A model generated the notes under the pieces. That model was not told where the DNA came from. It did not search any database and worked only from the letters and a program-made list of their open reading frames with translations. A program made the translations under genes and the position numbers. Positions 54,840 to 63,037 of a stretch of 64,000 nt of DNA are shown in pieces. The DNA comes from Salinisphaera sp. G21_0 (GTDB taxonomy: Bacteria; Pseudomonadota; Gammaproteobacteria; Pseudomonadales; Endozoicomonadaceae). Positions within the stretch are counted from its first letter, which is position 1. Each line of letters opens with the position of its first letter. The DNA lies in assembly GCF_017744115.1 (NCBI RefSeq), contig NZ_JAGHQW010000024.1, positions 1-64,000 on the forward strand, written 5' to 3'.

Positions 54840-55679
54840 ATGTACAGATTTAACATAGACGCAAATTCCGTTTCTTCCTGTTTGCAGGGTTATTCAGGAT
54901 CAGCTTTACCACCTGATACCTTCGGCTCACCGCGAACTATGGCTGGTTATTCGGTGCAGGCACTTGATCCATTTCCCCGATATTCAAATCGGGAGGTAAG
55001 CAATCAGGGCATACCATCAATTTCACGTGCACTTAAAGATTTTACAATTTCCCAACGACCGTACACTGAAGGTCAATTCAAGCATTCTGGGCTTGCACCA
55101 GAAGAGCTTGATGCAATAGTATCTTGTGATTTTTCCAGTCAACCTGTTAATAATCCTTTTTCATCCACAGATTTAACTTTTAAAAACTCTCAACAGATAG
55201 CCTGGGAATTACCCTCAGAAAATTCATTAGCTGATTTTTCTAAGCCATCATCACGATCAGTTGCTATCGTTGGCCCGTTAAATACACACACACAAGGGCA
55301 GGCTTCAACGGGAATTATTGAGTTTAGAGCACCTGAATCGTTCCGTTCTGTTATACCTCTACCCCTCAGGCCCGCAGTCACTCACGATCAGTCAGATAAA
55401 AAAAAGGAATACCAGAAGGCTTATCGTATGTCCGAGAGAGGGAAGGCTGTCAAACGCGCCTGGGAGGACTCCCGGAAAGGGAGAGCTACCCGAAAGGCTT
55501 ACCAGAGGAAGTGTCAGAATTCTATTCATCAGGCTTGTCGAAGGGCTTACAGTAAGGCTTACTATTTTGCTCTCAAGAATACCGGTGACAGAGAACAGGC
55601 AAAAATTGCTGGTCGAAAAGCGACTGACTTGATAAAGGAATCAATAACTCAGCATGCTAATGACCGATCCATATCTTAA
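54840..55679 (+). CDS. SEKGKA-family protein C
   Basis: This 279-residue protein is the most diverged member. Its N-terminal 180 residues differ from A and B (MYRFNIDANSVSSCLQGYSG and on), with polar, probably extended sequence. It keeps only about three repeats (YRMSERGKAVKRAWEDSRKG) and the C-terminal motif TGDREQAKIAGRKA. It has the same promoter and leader as the rest of the array. The gene end overlaps a fragment of a further copy. Confidence 0.7.
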   Translation: MYRFNIDANSVSSCLQGYSGSALPPDTFGSPRTMAGYSVQALDPFPRYSNREVSNQGIPSISRALKDFTISQRPYTEGQFKHSGLAPEELDAIVSCDFSSQPVNNPFSSTDLTFKNSQQIAWELPSENSLADFSKPSSRSVAIVGPLNTHTQGQASTGIIEFRAPESFRSVIPLPLRPAVTHDQSDKKKEYQKAYRMSERGKAVKRAWEDSRKGRATRKAYQRKCQNSIHQACRRAYSKAYYFALKNTGDREQAKIAGRKATDLIKESITQHANDRSIS

Positions 55680-55716
55680 CTTTCAGTCCTTGATTTCGAG
55701 ATTTCAGAAGGCATAA
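55660..55716 (+). pseudogene. 5' fragment of another SEKGKA-family gene
   Basis: ATGACCGATCC starts a 19-codon frame, MTDPYLNFQSLISRFQKA and stop, that matches the first residues of B1 (MSDPYSNFYPLCSEFQKA). It overlaps the end of protein C in another frame. The rest of the copy is gone, and the bHLH gene follows on the other strand. Confidence 0.65.
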
Positions 55717-55725
55717 TCCAATAAC

Positions 55726-56103
55726 TCAAGTGAAATCCGGACTAATACCAAGTTGCTGTTCCAGTTGTTGAATGTATGCCGTGGCTTGTATCAAAGTCTC
55801 TACCTTTGTTAATTGTTGGTTGGATGCTCCGGGAATTTCATTTCGAAGTGCCTGGTAGGCTTGATTCATGGTTTCCCTGCGTCTTTTTTCATTATCGGCG
55901 CGGATCTTTTTCCGTTCATCATAACTACGTTGGGGGGGATTTGTACTTTCCTCTGTGGCTGGTATGGAGTATTGGAATTTAGGGTCAATTTGCTGGACAT
56001 TAAACTGATTGAAAGTGCATGCTGTGGGTGAATTGATTCGACACATGCCATAAGGATTATCCGATGGCGTACGAGACTGCATCGGCGTTATATTAAAGTT
56101 CAT
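55726..56103 (-). CDS. Basic helix-loop-helix (bHLH) domain protein
   Basis: This 125-residue protein has a C-terminal eukaryote-type bHLH domain at residues 63-117. The basic region is ERKKIRADNEKRRRETMNQA, helix 1 follows with YQALRNEIP, a short loop with GASNQQ, then helix 2 with LTKVETLIQATAYIQQLEQQ. Residues that contact the E-box in Max and MyoD are in register: Glu 72, Arg 75 and Arg 76. Hydrophobic core positions Leu 86, Pro 91, Lys 100, Leu 104, Ala 107, Tyr 110 and Leu 114 also fit. The N-terminal 60 residues are polar and look disordered. GGAGG lies 11 bases before the ATG. bHLH factors are essentially eukaryotic, so a host-nucleus role is a tempting inference. Confidence 0.8.
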   Translation of the reverse strand: MNFNITPMQSRTPSDNPYGMCRINSPTACTFNQFNVQQIDPKFQYSIPATEESTNPPQRSYDERKKIRADNEKRRRETMNQAYQALRNEIPGASNQQLTKVETLIQATAYIQQLEQQLGISPDFT

Positions 56104-56125
56104 CTGATGTCATACCTCCTGCAAT

Positions 56126-56149
56126 TTGAACAAGAAACCTTGAGTTCAA
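56126..56149 (-). promoter_or_regulatory. Inverted repeat upstream of the bHLH gene
   Basis: TTGAAC-AAG, four bases, CTTG-AG-TTCAA forms a hairpin with a two-base bulge just before the ribosome binding site. It could be an operator or a translational control hairpin. Confidence 0.4.
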
Positions 56150-56169
56150 CATGTGCAAAGTCAAAATAG

Positions 56170-56391
56170 TCAGCGGCATTGGATTCCTGAATATCGCTTA
56201 CCTTCTTTTTCTGACAACTTATCAATGGCTTTCAGGTGGCATTGAGGGTTATCGGCGCAATAAAAGAGGGTGAAAAAACGCATCTTGTTCTGATCAAGTG
56301 GAACCATAAGACAAGCCAGTTGCTCCGGTAATTGAGCAAGGCCACATATTTCGCAGGAACCAAACTGCAAGAACTGGAAAGTGTTTGACAT
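56170..56391 (-). CDS. Small Cys-rich, possibly zinc-binding protein
   Basis: This 73-residue protein has CEICG (Cys 13, 16), Cys 27, and FYCADNPQCH (Cys 45, Cys 51, His 52). The two Cys pairs could hold one zinc ion as in zinc ribbons or treble clefs. The family is not recognised. It lies 66 bases upstream of the bHLH gene and 59 bases downstream of the nucleotidyltransferase-like gene, all on the minus strand, so the three may share a transcript. Confidence 0.55.
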   Translation of the reverse strand: MSNTFQFLQFGSCEICGLAQLPEQLACLMVPLDQNKMRFFTLFYCADNPQCHLKAIDKLSEKEGKRYSGIQCR

Positions 56392-56450
56392 AACCTGGCC
56401 TGAGTAAAGAAGGTTGAAAGATTCTGAGTGAGTTACCGGTGATCAAATGT

Positions 56451-58010
56451 TCAATGAGTTGAGTCTATCCGATCCAGCTCAGGATGCATCATCTTCAACA
56501 GTGATGTGATAAATTCCATCCTCTTGATCTCGTAGTTACTCACATGCGGAACTGTCGATAGCCAGCAGGAAACTCTGCATTCAAAATCACTGCGGCAAAT
56601 ATGCCTGCTCAATTTCCTCTGCAGAATCGCAGCAAGTGCATGAAGGCGCTGTCGTTGCGCTTGCAGCTGACCGTCAGGCTCTTCTTCAGCGAATATGGAG
56701 ATAAACTGCCTGGCTTTATCCAGGGTAAGCAGCGCGCGAACAAGCAAACCATAAATACGCTCTTTGCCGTTTTTTGGAAAGCCAAAAAGAATGGTTCGAG
56801 GTAATTCAAACGCTGGCCCTTGATTCAGTTCAACTGTCAGCGGGTTAAGGTTCTCTATGAGGTGTTCCAGCGTATCGTTCAGTAATCGGGTTTCTTCAGC
56901 AAACGACAAACACCATAACGGCCTCTCAACGCCAGGAGTGCTAATGGCCAATGGTGCTGCATGTCCATTGATTACTCTGCCGTCAATACTGACCATAAGC
57001 CCCGGACCCGGGATGTCTGAACTGCTGTCTTTAGGATGAATAGTGTAAGCCTTTGGTAGTTGAATCGCCCGGCATCCTGGCATTGGTGAGATGAAGATGT
57101 TGTCGTTGGCTCCTAAATCCCTGTCAATGTCAAGTGCTTCCTTAAGCGCTTGCATCTTTTTAAAGAGTTTCATGGCCGAATCTTCAGTCGAGCAGATAAT
57201 GTCAATATCTTTGAATGATGTGCAGCGGTTCTGTAAAAAACGTGCGTATGAACCGGTAATCAGAATGGGGGGCGTGTTATAAGACTCATTGATTTCCTGG
57301 ATCATCTCCAGTGCTCTGCGAGTTAGCACATTTAACTGCGGAACCTGATTGTCTGATAAGGGGAGCTCACTTCTGACGGCAGCAGAAGCCTGATGCTGAC
57401 TGGTAGAGGCTGCGTATCCTTCAGGATCATCACCCGGGTCGACCTGGCGGTCAGCCAGCAGATGACCATTAAGATAACGTTTGGTGTTGAAGAGCGTTAT
57501 CTCCTCGCTGCCAGCCGGACTCTCCATGAAGTCCTTATACACCTCATCCGGTGTAACCGGCTGGCCATTCAATGGCAGCCCCCTCAGGCAACATTCCGCT
57601 TTGAAGCGTGCGATGGCTAATTTGAACTCATTGTTTTGATCTGGCTGTCGGTTGAACTCCTGAACGACCTGATCCGGGATAACTTGTCGATTGTTGTGGG
57701 GAATGTTTCGCAGGCAGAGTTTTTGCAGGAAGACGCCACTTCTGAGGGAGGTTGTATCATTTCCATAGGCGTTAAGTACAGCAGCCGGGGTAATTTGACG
57801 TCCTTGTAATGGTTTGTTTTGCCAATAGGCAACCTCCATACTGATGCGTTCATATGCATTGGTGGCTGTTCGCCTGCAAGGCTGACGGGTTGAGATTTCC
57901 ATACCGTTAAAGGTGCTTGCGGATCGGTCAGATATCGCGTCTGAACCGGCCTGTTGGTCAACATAGACAGCGGGCTCTGGGGGGGAAAAGGTTGAGGTAG
58001 TTGGTTTCAT
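56451..58010 (-). CDS. Nucleotidyltransferase-like protein with short 37-residue repeat region
   Basis: The protein has about 519 residues. The N-terminal half has a conserved head (YWQNKPLQGRQITPAAVLNA, FLQKLCLRNIPHNNRQVIPD) and one or two 37-residue repeats (CCLRGLPLNGQPVTPDEV). The C-terminal half shows a polymerase-beta-type nucleotidyltransferase signature: PILITGSYARFLQN followed by FKDIDIIC, that is GS then DxD. I place the start at the ATG at 58010, after CAGGG. The frame is open to an ATG at 58076, but an ECF-type promoter (58046-58074) overlaps those codons. It is a paralogue of the giant protein upstream. Confidence 0.65.
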   Translation of the reverse strand: MKPTTSTFSPPEPAVYVDQQAGSDAISDRSASTFNGMEISTRQPCRRTATNAYERISMEVAYWQNKPLQGRQITPAAVLNAYGNDTTSLRSGVFLQKLCLRNIPHNNRQVIPDQVVQEFNRQPDQNNEFKLAIARFKAECCLRGLPLNGQPVTPDEVYKDFMESPAGSEEITLFNTKRYLNGHLLADRQVDPGDDPEGYAASTSQHQASAAVRSELPLSDNQVPQLNVLTRRALEMIQEINESYNTPPILITGSYARFLQNRCTSFKDIDIICSTEDSAMKLFKKMQALKEALDIDRDLGANDNIFISPMPGCRAIQLPKAYTIHPKDSSSDIPGPGLMVSIDGRVINGHAAPLAISTPGVERPLWCLSFAEETRLLNDTLEHLIENLNPLTVELNQGPAFELPRTILFGFPKNGKERIYGLLVRALLTLDKARQFISIFAEEEPDGQLQAQRQRLHALAAILQRKLSRHICRSDFECRVSCWLSTVPHVSNYEIKRMEFITSLLKMMHPELDRIDSTH

Positions 58011-58045
58011 AAGATAACCCTGCACACCTGGACGAAAAACATCCC

Positions 58046-58074
58046 TTTTGACCGAAAAATGATCATTAAGTTCC
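58046..58074 (-). promoter_or_regulatory. ECF sigma (RpoE-like) promoter
   Basis: On the minus strand GGAACTT, 15 bases, GTCAAAA. The same element, at the aligned position, precedes the giant paralogue. Confidence 0.65.
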
Positions 58075-58140
58075 ATTCATGGGGCCTGCACTGGGGGGAT
58101 GTGAGGTGCGTGGCAGTCATAACAATACCGATTTGAGTTA

Positions 58141-61100
58141 TCAAGCGTGCATCATTGCAAGCAGTGTCCGGATAAACGCTTTCTTATTGGTCAGGCAATC
58201 ATTAACAGGCTGAGTTGTTGATAGCCAGTTGTTAACCCTGTGCTCAAAATCATGACGGCAAACATGGCTGGTCAATTTCATTTGCAGACTCTTAGTCAGT
58301 GCATCAAGCCGTTGTTGTTCTTTTTGCAGCTGATGACTGCGGCAGCCTGGTTTCCCGGGATTGCCTGCACAGTGCAGAGTGATAAACTGCCTGGCTTTAT
58401 TCAGAGTAAACAGGCAGCGTGACAGCAAGCCATAAATACGCTCATCGCTGTTTTGAGGGGTATTAAAAAGAATGGTTCGTGGTATTTTAAATACCTCCCC
58501 TTTTTGTAGCCTTTCGGTGAGCGGATCAAGGCTCTCAGTGAGGTATTCCAGCGTATCGTTCAGTAATCGGGTTTCTTCAGTAAACGACAAACACTGTACA
58601 GGTCTCTGAACACCGTGGACGTGAACGGCCAATGGTGCGGCATTTTCATGGATGACTCTGGCATCAACATTGACCTGAAGCCCCATGGCTTTTATACCGA
58701 AATCACCATCTTCAAGATGAATATTGAAGCCATTTGGCAGTTTGATCTCCTGACACCCGGGGACTTCCCGGATGACAATACTTTTGGGAATGTCTGAATC
58801 CCTGTCTGTGTTCAGTGCCCGCAGCTTTTCACAGAGTATTCTGGCCGACTTTTCTGTCGCGCAGATAATGTCAATGTCATTAAATACTGAGCACATATTC
58901 TGCAAACAACGTGCGAAAGAACCGGTAATCAGAATGGGGGAATCGGTACAGGAAATATTGATTTCCTGAATAATATCCAGTGCTTGAAGTGTGAGTGCGG
59001 TTAACTGCGGAACCTGTTTGTCCGAAAAACCCGGTCTATTTGACCATTGCGGCAGGGTTTGCGCTACACCGGCGTTTGTTGCCTGAGTGGCTACGTATCC
59101 TTGCGCACTGTTACTCCCCGGGGTAAAAATATTTTCTTTTTGAAGCAGTAGATTATCCATTACATCGGCTTCGGATTGGCATTGCTCAAACCAGCAGCCT
59201 AAAGCATGGTGCAGTTTGCTGACTTCAGTAAAACTCTGAAGGCACTCCAGAACCTGATCCTTTTGGATTTGATGTCCATTCACCCCGTGGCTGGTGAAAT
59301 AGCAGTAGGCCAGGAAGAAGAAATGCAGCCGTGCTTTCTGAAATGAGTGTCTCAGGGTTATGATGGATTGCAATACCTGCTCTGCAGACACGCTCTGTTG
59401 ATCAATGGACAGTTCATGCTGCATAGCCATGAATTTCAATATACATTGCAGTCGATGTTGCTCATCCCCTTTGACTGATGTGTTGTTCAGGATTTGCCAG
59501 GCCTCTTGCAGCAAATCCTGAGCGTCGTTGTTGTCATCCCACCACTGAGAGTGTTTCAGTCTTTCAATCAGGTATCTGGTTTGCCTTGCAGATTGATCCC
59601 CGGGGACTTGATTAAATGCTTCCAATACGTCCTTGTTACCCAGATAACGGCCATTCAGTTTTTTTGCATTCAATGCCAGCTGAGAATAAAAAATAGCGAT
59701 TTCCAGCAATCTGCCAATGCGTTCAAAATCCTTGACTACCGCATCCGCCGTCACCAACTGGCCATTTAACAGCAAACCCCTCAGACAACATTCCGCTTTG
59801 AAGCGCGCCACCCCCAACTGGCCTTCAGGGCTATCCGGGAAGCCCTTAACCACTTCATCCGGTGTGACTGGCTGACCTTTCAACGCCAGGCCCCTCAGGC
59901 AACATTTTTCCTTAAAGTGCGCTATTCCCAGCTTTCCTTCCGGACTGTCCGGGAAATCCTTAACCACCCTGTCCGTTGTGACCTGCTGACCATTCAACAG
60001 CAGGCCTCTCAGGCAACACAGTTCCTTGAAGTGCGCTATCGCCAGTTTACCTTCCGGACTGTTCGGGAAATGCCTGACCACCGCATCTGATGTGAGCTGC
60101 GGGCCACGCAGAGCAATGCCTCTCAGGTAACATTTCTCCTTAAATCGTGCGATTCCCAGTTTGCCTTCCATACTTTCCGGGAACGCCTTTACCACCGTAT
60201 CCGGTTTGATTGGCTGGCCATTCAATAGCAAGCCCCTCAGGCAGCATTTTTCCTTAAAGTGCGCCAGTTGCAGCGCTGCTCTGATTGCCTTATAGCCCTT
60301 AACCACTGTATCCGGTGTCACTGGCTGGCCATTCAACGCCAGGCCCCTGAGACAACATTTTTCCATAAAGCACGCTATCCCCAGTCTGCCTGCGGTGCTA
60401 TCCGGGAAACCCTTCACCACCGCATCCGGTGTGACCGGCTGGCCATTCAACAGCAGGCCCATCAGGCAACACAGCTCCTGAAAGCGCGCTACCCCCAGCT
60501 TGCCTTCCGGACTATCCGGGAAACCCCTGACCACCGCATCCGGTGTGGTCTGCTGGTCCTTCAGCAACATGCCCCTGAGGCAACATTCTTCCTTAAAGCG
60601 ACCCAGCTCCAGTGTTGCCCTGGCGGCCTGAAGATCTTCAATCACCGCATCCGGTGTGACCGGCTGGCCATTCAACGCCATGCCCTTCAAACAACATTCC
60701 GCTTTGAAGCGCGCTTTCCCCAGTTTGCCCTCCGGACTATCGGGATACGCCTCAACCACCGTATCCGCTGAGACCTGCTGCCCCTTCAATGCCAGGCCCC
60801 TCAGGCAACACAGTTCCTTGAAGTGTGCCAGCTCCAGTGTTGCCCTGGCGGCCTGAAAATCCTTAACCACTGCATCCGGTGTGACCGGCTGGCCATTCAA
60901 TGCCTGGTTCCTGAGGCAGCATAGTTCCTTAAAGCGTGCCAGCTCCAGAGTGGCTTTGGCTGCCTGAAAATCCCTTGCTACCTCATCGGGTGTGACCTGC
61001 CGACCAGCTAATGCCAGGCCCATCACGTAACATTGTTCCTTGAAACGTGCCAGCGCCAGTGGTGCCCTGACGGCCTGAAAATCCTTAACCACCGCATCCT

Positions 61101-62913
61101 GTTTCACTGGCTGGCCATTCAACATCAAGCCTGTCAGGCAACATTTTTCCTTAAAGTGCGCTAGTCCCAGTTTGCCATCGAGAGTAGCCGGGAAGGCCTT
61201 AACCACCGCCTCTGGCGTGACCGGCCGCCCATTTAACAACAAGCCTGTCAGGCAACATTCTGCCTTAAAGCGTGCCAGCTCCAGTGTTGCCCTGGCGGCC
61301 TGATAATCCTTAACCACGGTGTCTGGTATGACTGGCTGGCCATTCAATGGCAGACCCTTCAGGCAACATCGCTCTTTAAAACGCGCCAGCTCCGTTGTTG
61401 CCCTGGCTGCCTGATAGTCATTCACCACCTCATCCGATGTTACCCACCGGCCATATAACTGCAGGCCCTTCAGGAAGCATTGTTCCTTAAACCGGGTCAG
61501 CTCCAGTGTTGCATTGGCAACCTGATAATCCCTAACCACCTCATCCGGAATGACCCGCTGGCCATTTAACATTAGGTCCCTCAGGCAACATTGCTCCTTA
61601 AAACGGGCCAGCTCCAGTGTGGCGTTGGCCTCCTGATAATTCTTAACCACCACCTCCGTTGTGACGTGCTGGCCATGTATCTGCAGGCCTGTCTGCATAC
61701 AGAGTTCGGTAAAGCACGCCGACTCAAGTGTTGCGTTAGCTGCCTGATAATCCTTAAGCACCGCCTCCGGTGTGATCAGATGACCATTCAATGTTATGCC
61801 TTTCAGGCAGCAATGTTCCTTAAAGCGCGCCAGCCCCAGGGTTGCTCCGGCGGCCTGAAACTCCTTAACCACTGTTTCCGGTGCAACCAGCTGACCATTC
61901 AATGTCATGCCTTTCAGGCAGCATTGTTCCTTAAAGTGCGCCAGGTCAAGGAGGACGCCGGCTGCCTGAAAATCCTTAACCACCGCCTCCGGCGTGACCG
62001 GCTGGCCACGCAACGGCAGGCAATTCAGGCAACATTCCGCTTTGAAGCGTGCTATTGACAGTTTACTTTCCGGGGTACCAATGAACCCCTTAATCACATC
62101 ATCCGGTGTGACCGGCTGGCCATTCAACATTATGCCCTTCATGCAACACAGCGCCTTAAAGTATGCCAACGCCTGTGTTGCGTTGATTGCCTGATAATCC
62201 CTGGCCAGCGCCTCCGGTGTGACGTGATGGCCATTCAACAACAGGCCCTTCAGGCAACACATTTCCTTAAAGCGCACCAGTTCCAGTGTTGCGTTGGCCA
62301 GCTGATAATCGTGAACTACCGCCTCCGGTGTGACCCGCTGGCCATTTACTGTCAGGTCTCTCAGGCAACATTGTTCTTTAAAACGCGCCAGCTCCAGGGG
62401 GGTTTTGAGTGCCTGAAAATTCTTGACCACCGCATCCGTTGAGACCCGATGGCCATTGAGCGTCAGGCCCTTCAGGCAGCATTCCGCCTTAAAGCGTGCT
62501 ATTGGTAATTTGTGCTTATTGTATTGGCCTGGTTGCCGGTTGAATTCCTGAATGACCTGCTCCGGGGTAACTTTTCTATTGCCCTGTAAAATGTTCTGCA
62601 AGCAGAGCTTTTGCAGGAAGAAGCCACGTCTCAGAGAAGTCTTGTCATTTCCATAGGCTCTGAGCACATCAGCCGGGGTGATTTTGCGTCCTTGTAATGG
62701 TTTGTTATTCCAGAAGTCGTCTTCAAGTTCTTTGCCATGATCCTTAGTGGAGGCTGTATCTCTATGGGACTTCAGTTTTGATACTCTCTGACCGTTAAAT
62801 GTGCTTGTTGAGCGGTTTGGAATTCCACTTGATCCGGCTTGATGGCTAACCCGGCCAGCAGGCCTTCGATGGGGGTGGCTTGATGGGGATGCTTTCAGAA
62901 TAAAACCCTGCAC
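58141..62913 (-). CDS. Giant 37-residue-repeat protein with C-terminal nucleotidyltransferase-like domain
   Basis: The protein has about 1590 residues. After the shared head (WNNKPLQGRKITPADVLRAY) come about 25 contiguous repeats with consensus LARFKExCCLRGLxLNGQ followed by PVTPDAVVKDFQAARATLE; some units are 38 long (FPDSPEGKLG). A linker region follows, then a nucleotidyltransferase-like domain with PILITGSFARCLQN and FNDIDIIC. The conserved Cys pair in nearly every repeat is striking. I take the GTG at 62913 as start, because the predicted promoter covers the earlier TTG at 62946; the codon aligned with the paralogue's ATG is CTG (62898). The repeat family is unknown to me. Confidence 0.75.
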   Translation of the reverse strand: MQGFILKASPSSHPHRRPAGRVSHQAGSSGIPNRSTSTFNGQRVSKLKSHRDTASTKDHGKELEDDFWNNKPLQGRKITPADVLRAYGNDKTSLRRGFFLQKLCLQNILQGNRKVTPEQVIQEFNRQPGQYNKHKLPIARFKAECCLKGLTLNGHRVSTDAVVKNFQALKTPLELARFKEQCCLRDLTVNGQRVTPEAVVHDYQLANATLELVRFKEMCCLKGLLLNGHHVTPEALARDYQAINATQALAYFKALCCMKGIMLNGQPVTPDDVIKGFIGTPESKLSIARFKAECCLNCLPLRGQPVTPEAVVKDFQAAGVLLDLAHFKEQCCLKGMTLNGQLVAPETVVKEFQAAGATLGLARFKEHCCLKGITLNGHLITPEAVLKDYQAANATLESACFTELCMQTGLQIHGQHVTTEVVVKNYQEANATLELARFKEQCCLRDLMLNGQRVIPDEVVRDYQVANATLELTRFKEQCFLKGLQLYGRWVTSDEVVNDYQAARATTELARFKERCCLKGLPLNGQPVIPDTVVKDYQAARATLELARFKAECCLTGLLLNGRPVTPEAVVKAFPATLDGKLGLAHFKEKCCLTGLMLNGQPVKQDAVVKDFQAVRAPLALARFKEQCYVMGLALAGRQVTPDEVARDFQAAKATLELARFKELCCLRNQALNGQPVTPDAVVKDFQAARATLELAHFKELCCLRGLALKGQQVSADTVVEAYPDSPEGKLGKARFKAECCLKGMALNGQPVTPDAVIEDLQAARATLELGRFKEECCLRGMLLKDQQTTPDAVVRGFPDSPEGKLGVARFQELCCLMGLLLNGQPVTPDAVVKGFPDSTAGRLGIACFMEKCCLRGLALNGQPVTPDTVVKGYKAIRAALQLAHFKEKCCLRGLLLNGQPIKPDTVVKAFPESMEGKLGIARFKEKCYLRGIALRGPQLTSDAVVRHFPNSPEGKLAIAHFKELCCLRGLLLNGQQVTTDRVVKDFPDSPEGKLGIAHFKEKCCLRGLALKGQPVTPDEVVKGFPDSPEGQLGVARFKAECCLRGLLLNGQLVTADAVVKDFERIGRLLEIAIFYSQLALNAKKLNGRYLGNKDVLEAFNQVPGDQSARQTRYLIERLKHSQWWDDNNDAQDLLQEAWQILNNTSVKGDEQHRLQCILKFMAMQHELSIDQQSVSAEQVLQSIITLRHSFQKARLHFFFLAYCYFTSHGVNGHQIQKDQVLECLQSFTEVSKLHHALGCWFEQCQSEADVMDNLLLQKENIFTPGSNSAQGYVATQATNAGVAQTLPQWSNRPGFSDKQVPQLTALTLQALDIIQEINISCTDSPILITGSFARCLQNMCSVFNDIDIICATEKSARILCEKLRALNTDRDSDIPKSIVIREVPGCQEIKLPNGFNIHLEDGDFGIKAMGLQVNVDARVIHENAAPLAVHVHGVQRPVQCLSFTEETRLLNDTLEYLTESLDPLTERLQKGEVFKIPRTILFNTPQNSDERIYGLLSRCLFTLNKARQFITLHCAGNPGKPGCRSHQLQKEQQRLDALTKSLQMKLTSHVCRHDFEHRVNNWLSTTQPVNDCLTNKKAFIRTLLAMMHA
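59690..62506 (-). repeat. About 25 tandem 111-114 bp coding repeats
   Basis: Each unit encodes one 37- or 38-residue repeat of the giant protein. Units are clearly diverged from one another in DNA, unlike the 39-bp minisatellite in the SEKGKA gene, so the expansion is older or under selection for difference. Confidence 0.85.
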
Positions 62914-62934
62914 ACTTGGACTATAAATACCGCC

Positions 62935-62963
62935 ATTTGACCTCAAAATGATTATTAGGTTCC
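62935..62963 (-). promoter_or_regulatory. ECF sigma (RpoE-like) promoter
   Basis: On the minus strand GGAACCT, 15 bases, GTCAAAT. It matches the paralogue's promoter base for base at most positions, including the spacer AATnATCATTTT. Confidence 0.6.
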
Positions 62964-63037
62964 TCTTTTGACTTTCAGGTAAGGGCGAAATTAAGACCTA
63001 TTCTTTAAGGAACGTAAAACATTTAAGGAGTTTATTC

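Noticed and set aside
59690-62506. Plus-strand frames opposite the giant repeat gene (e.g. 60259-60771, 61591-62058)
   Set aside because: These are shadows of the minus-strand repeats, with no start signals and no independent conservation of pattern.
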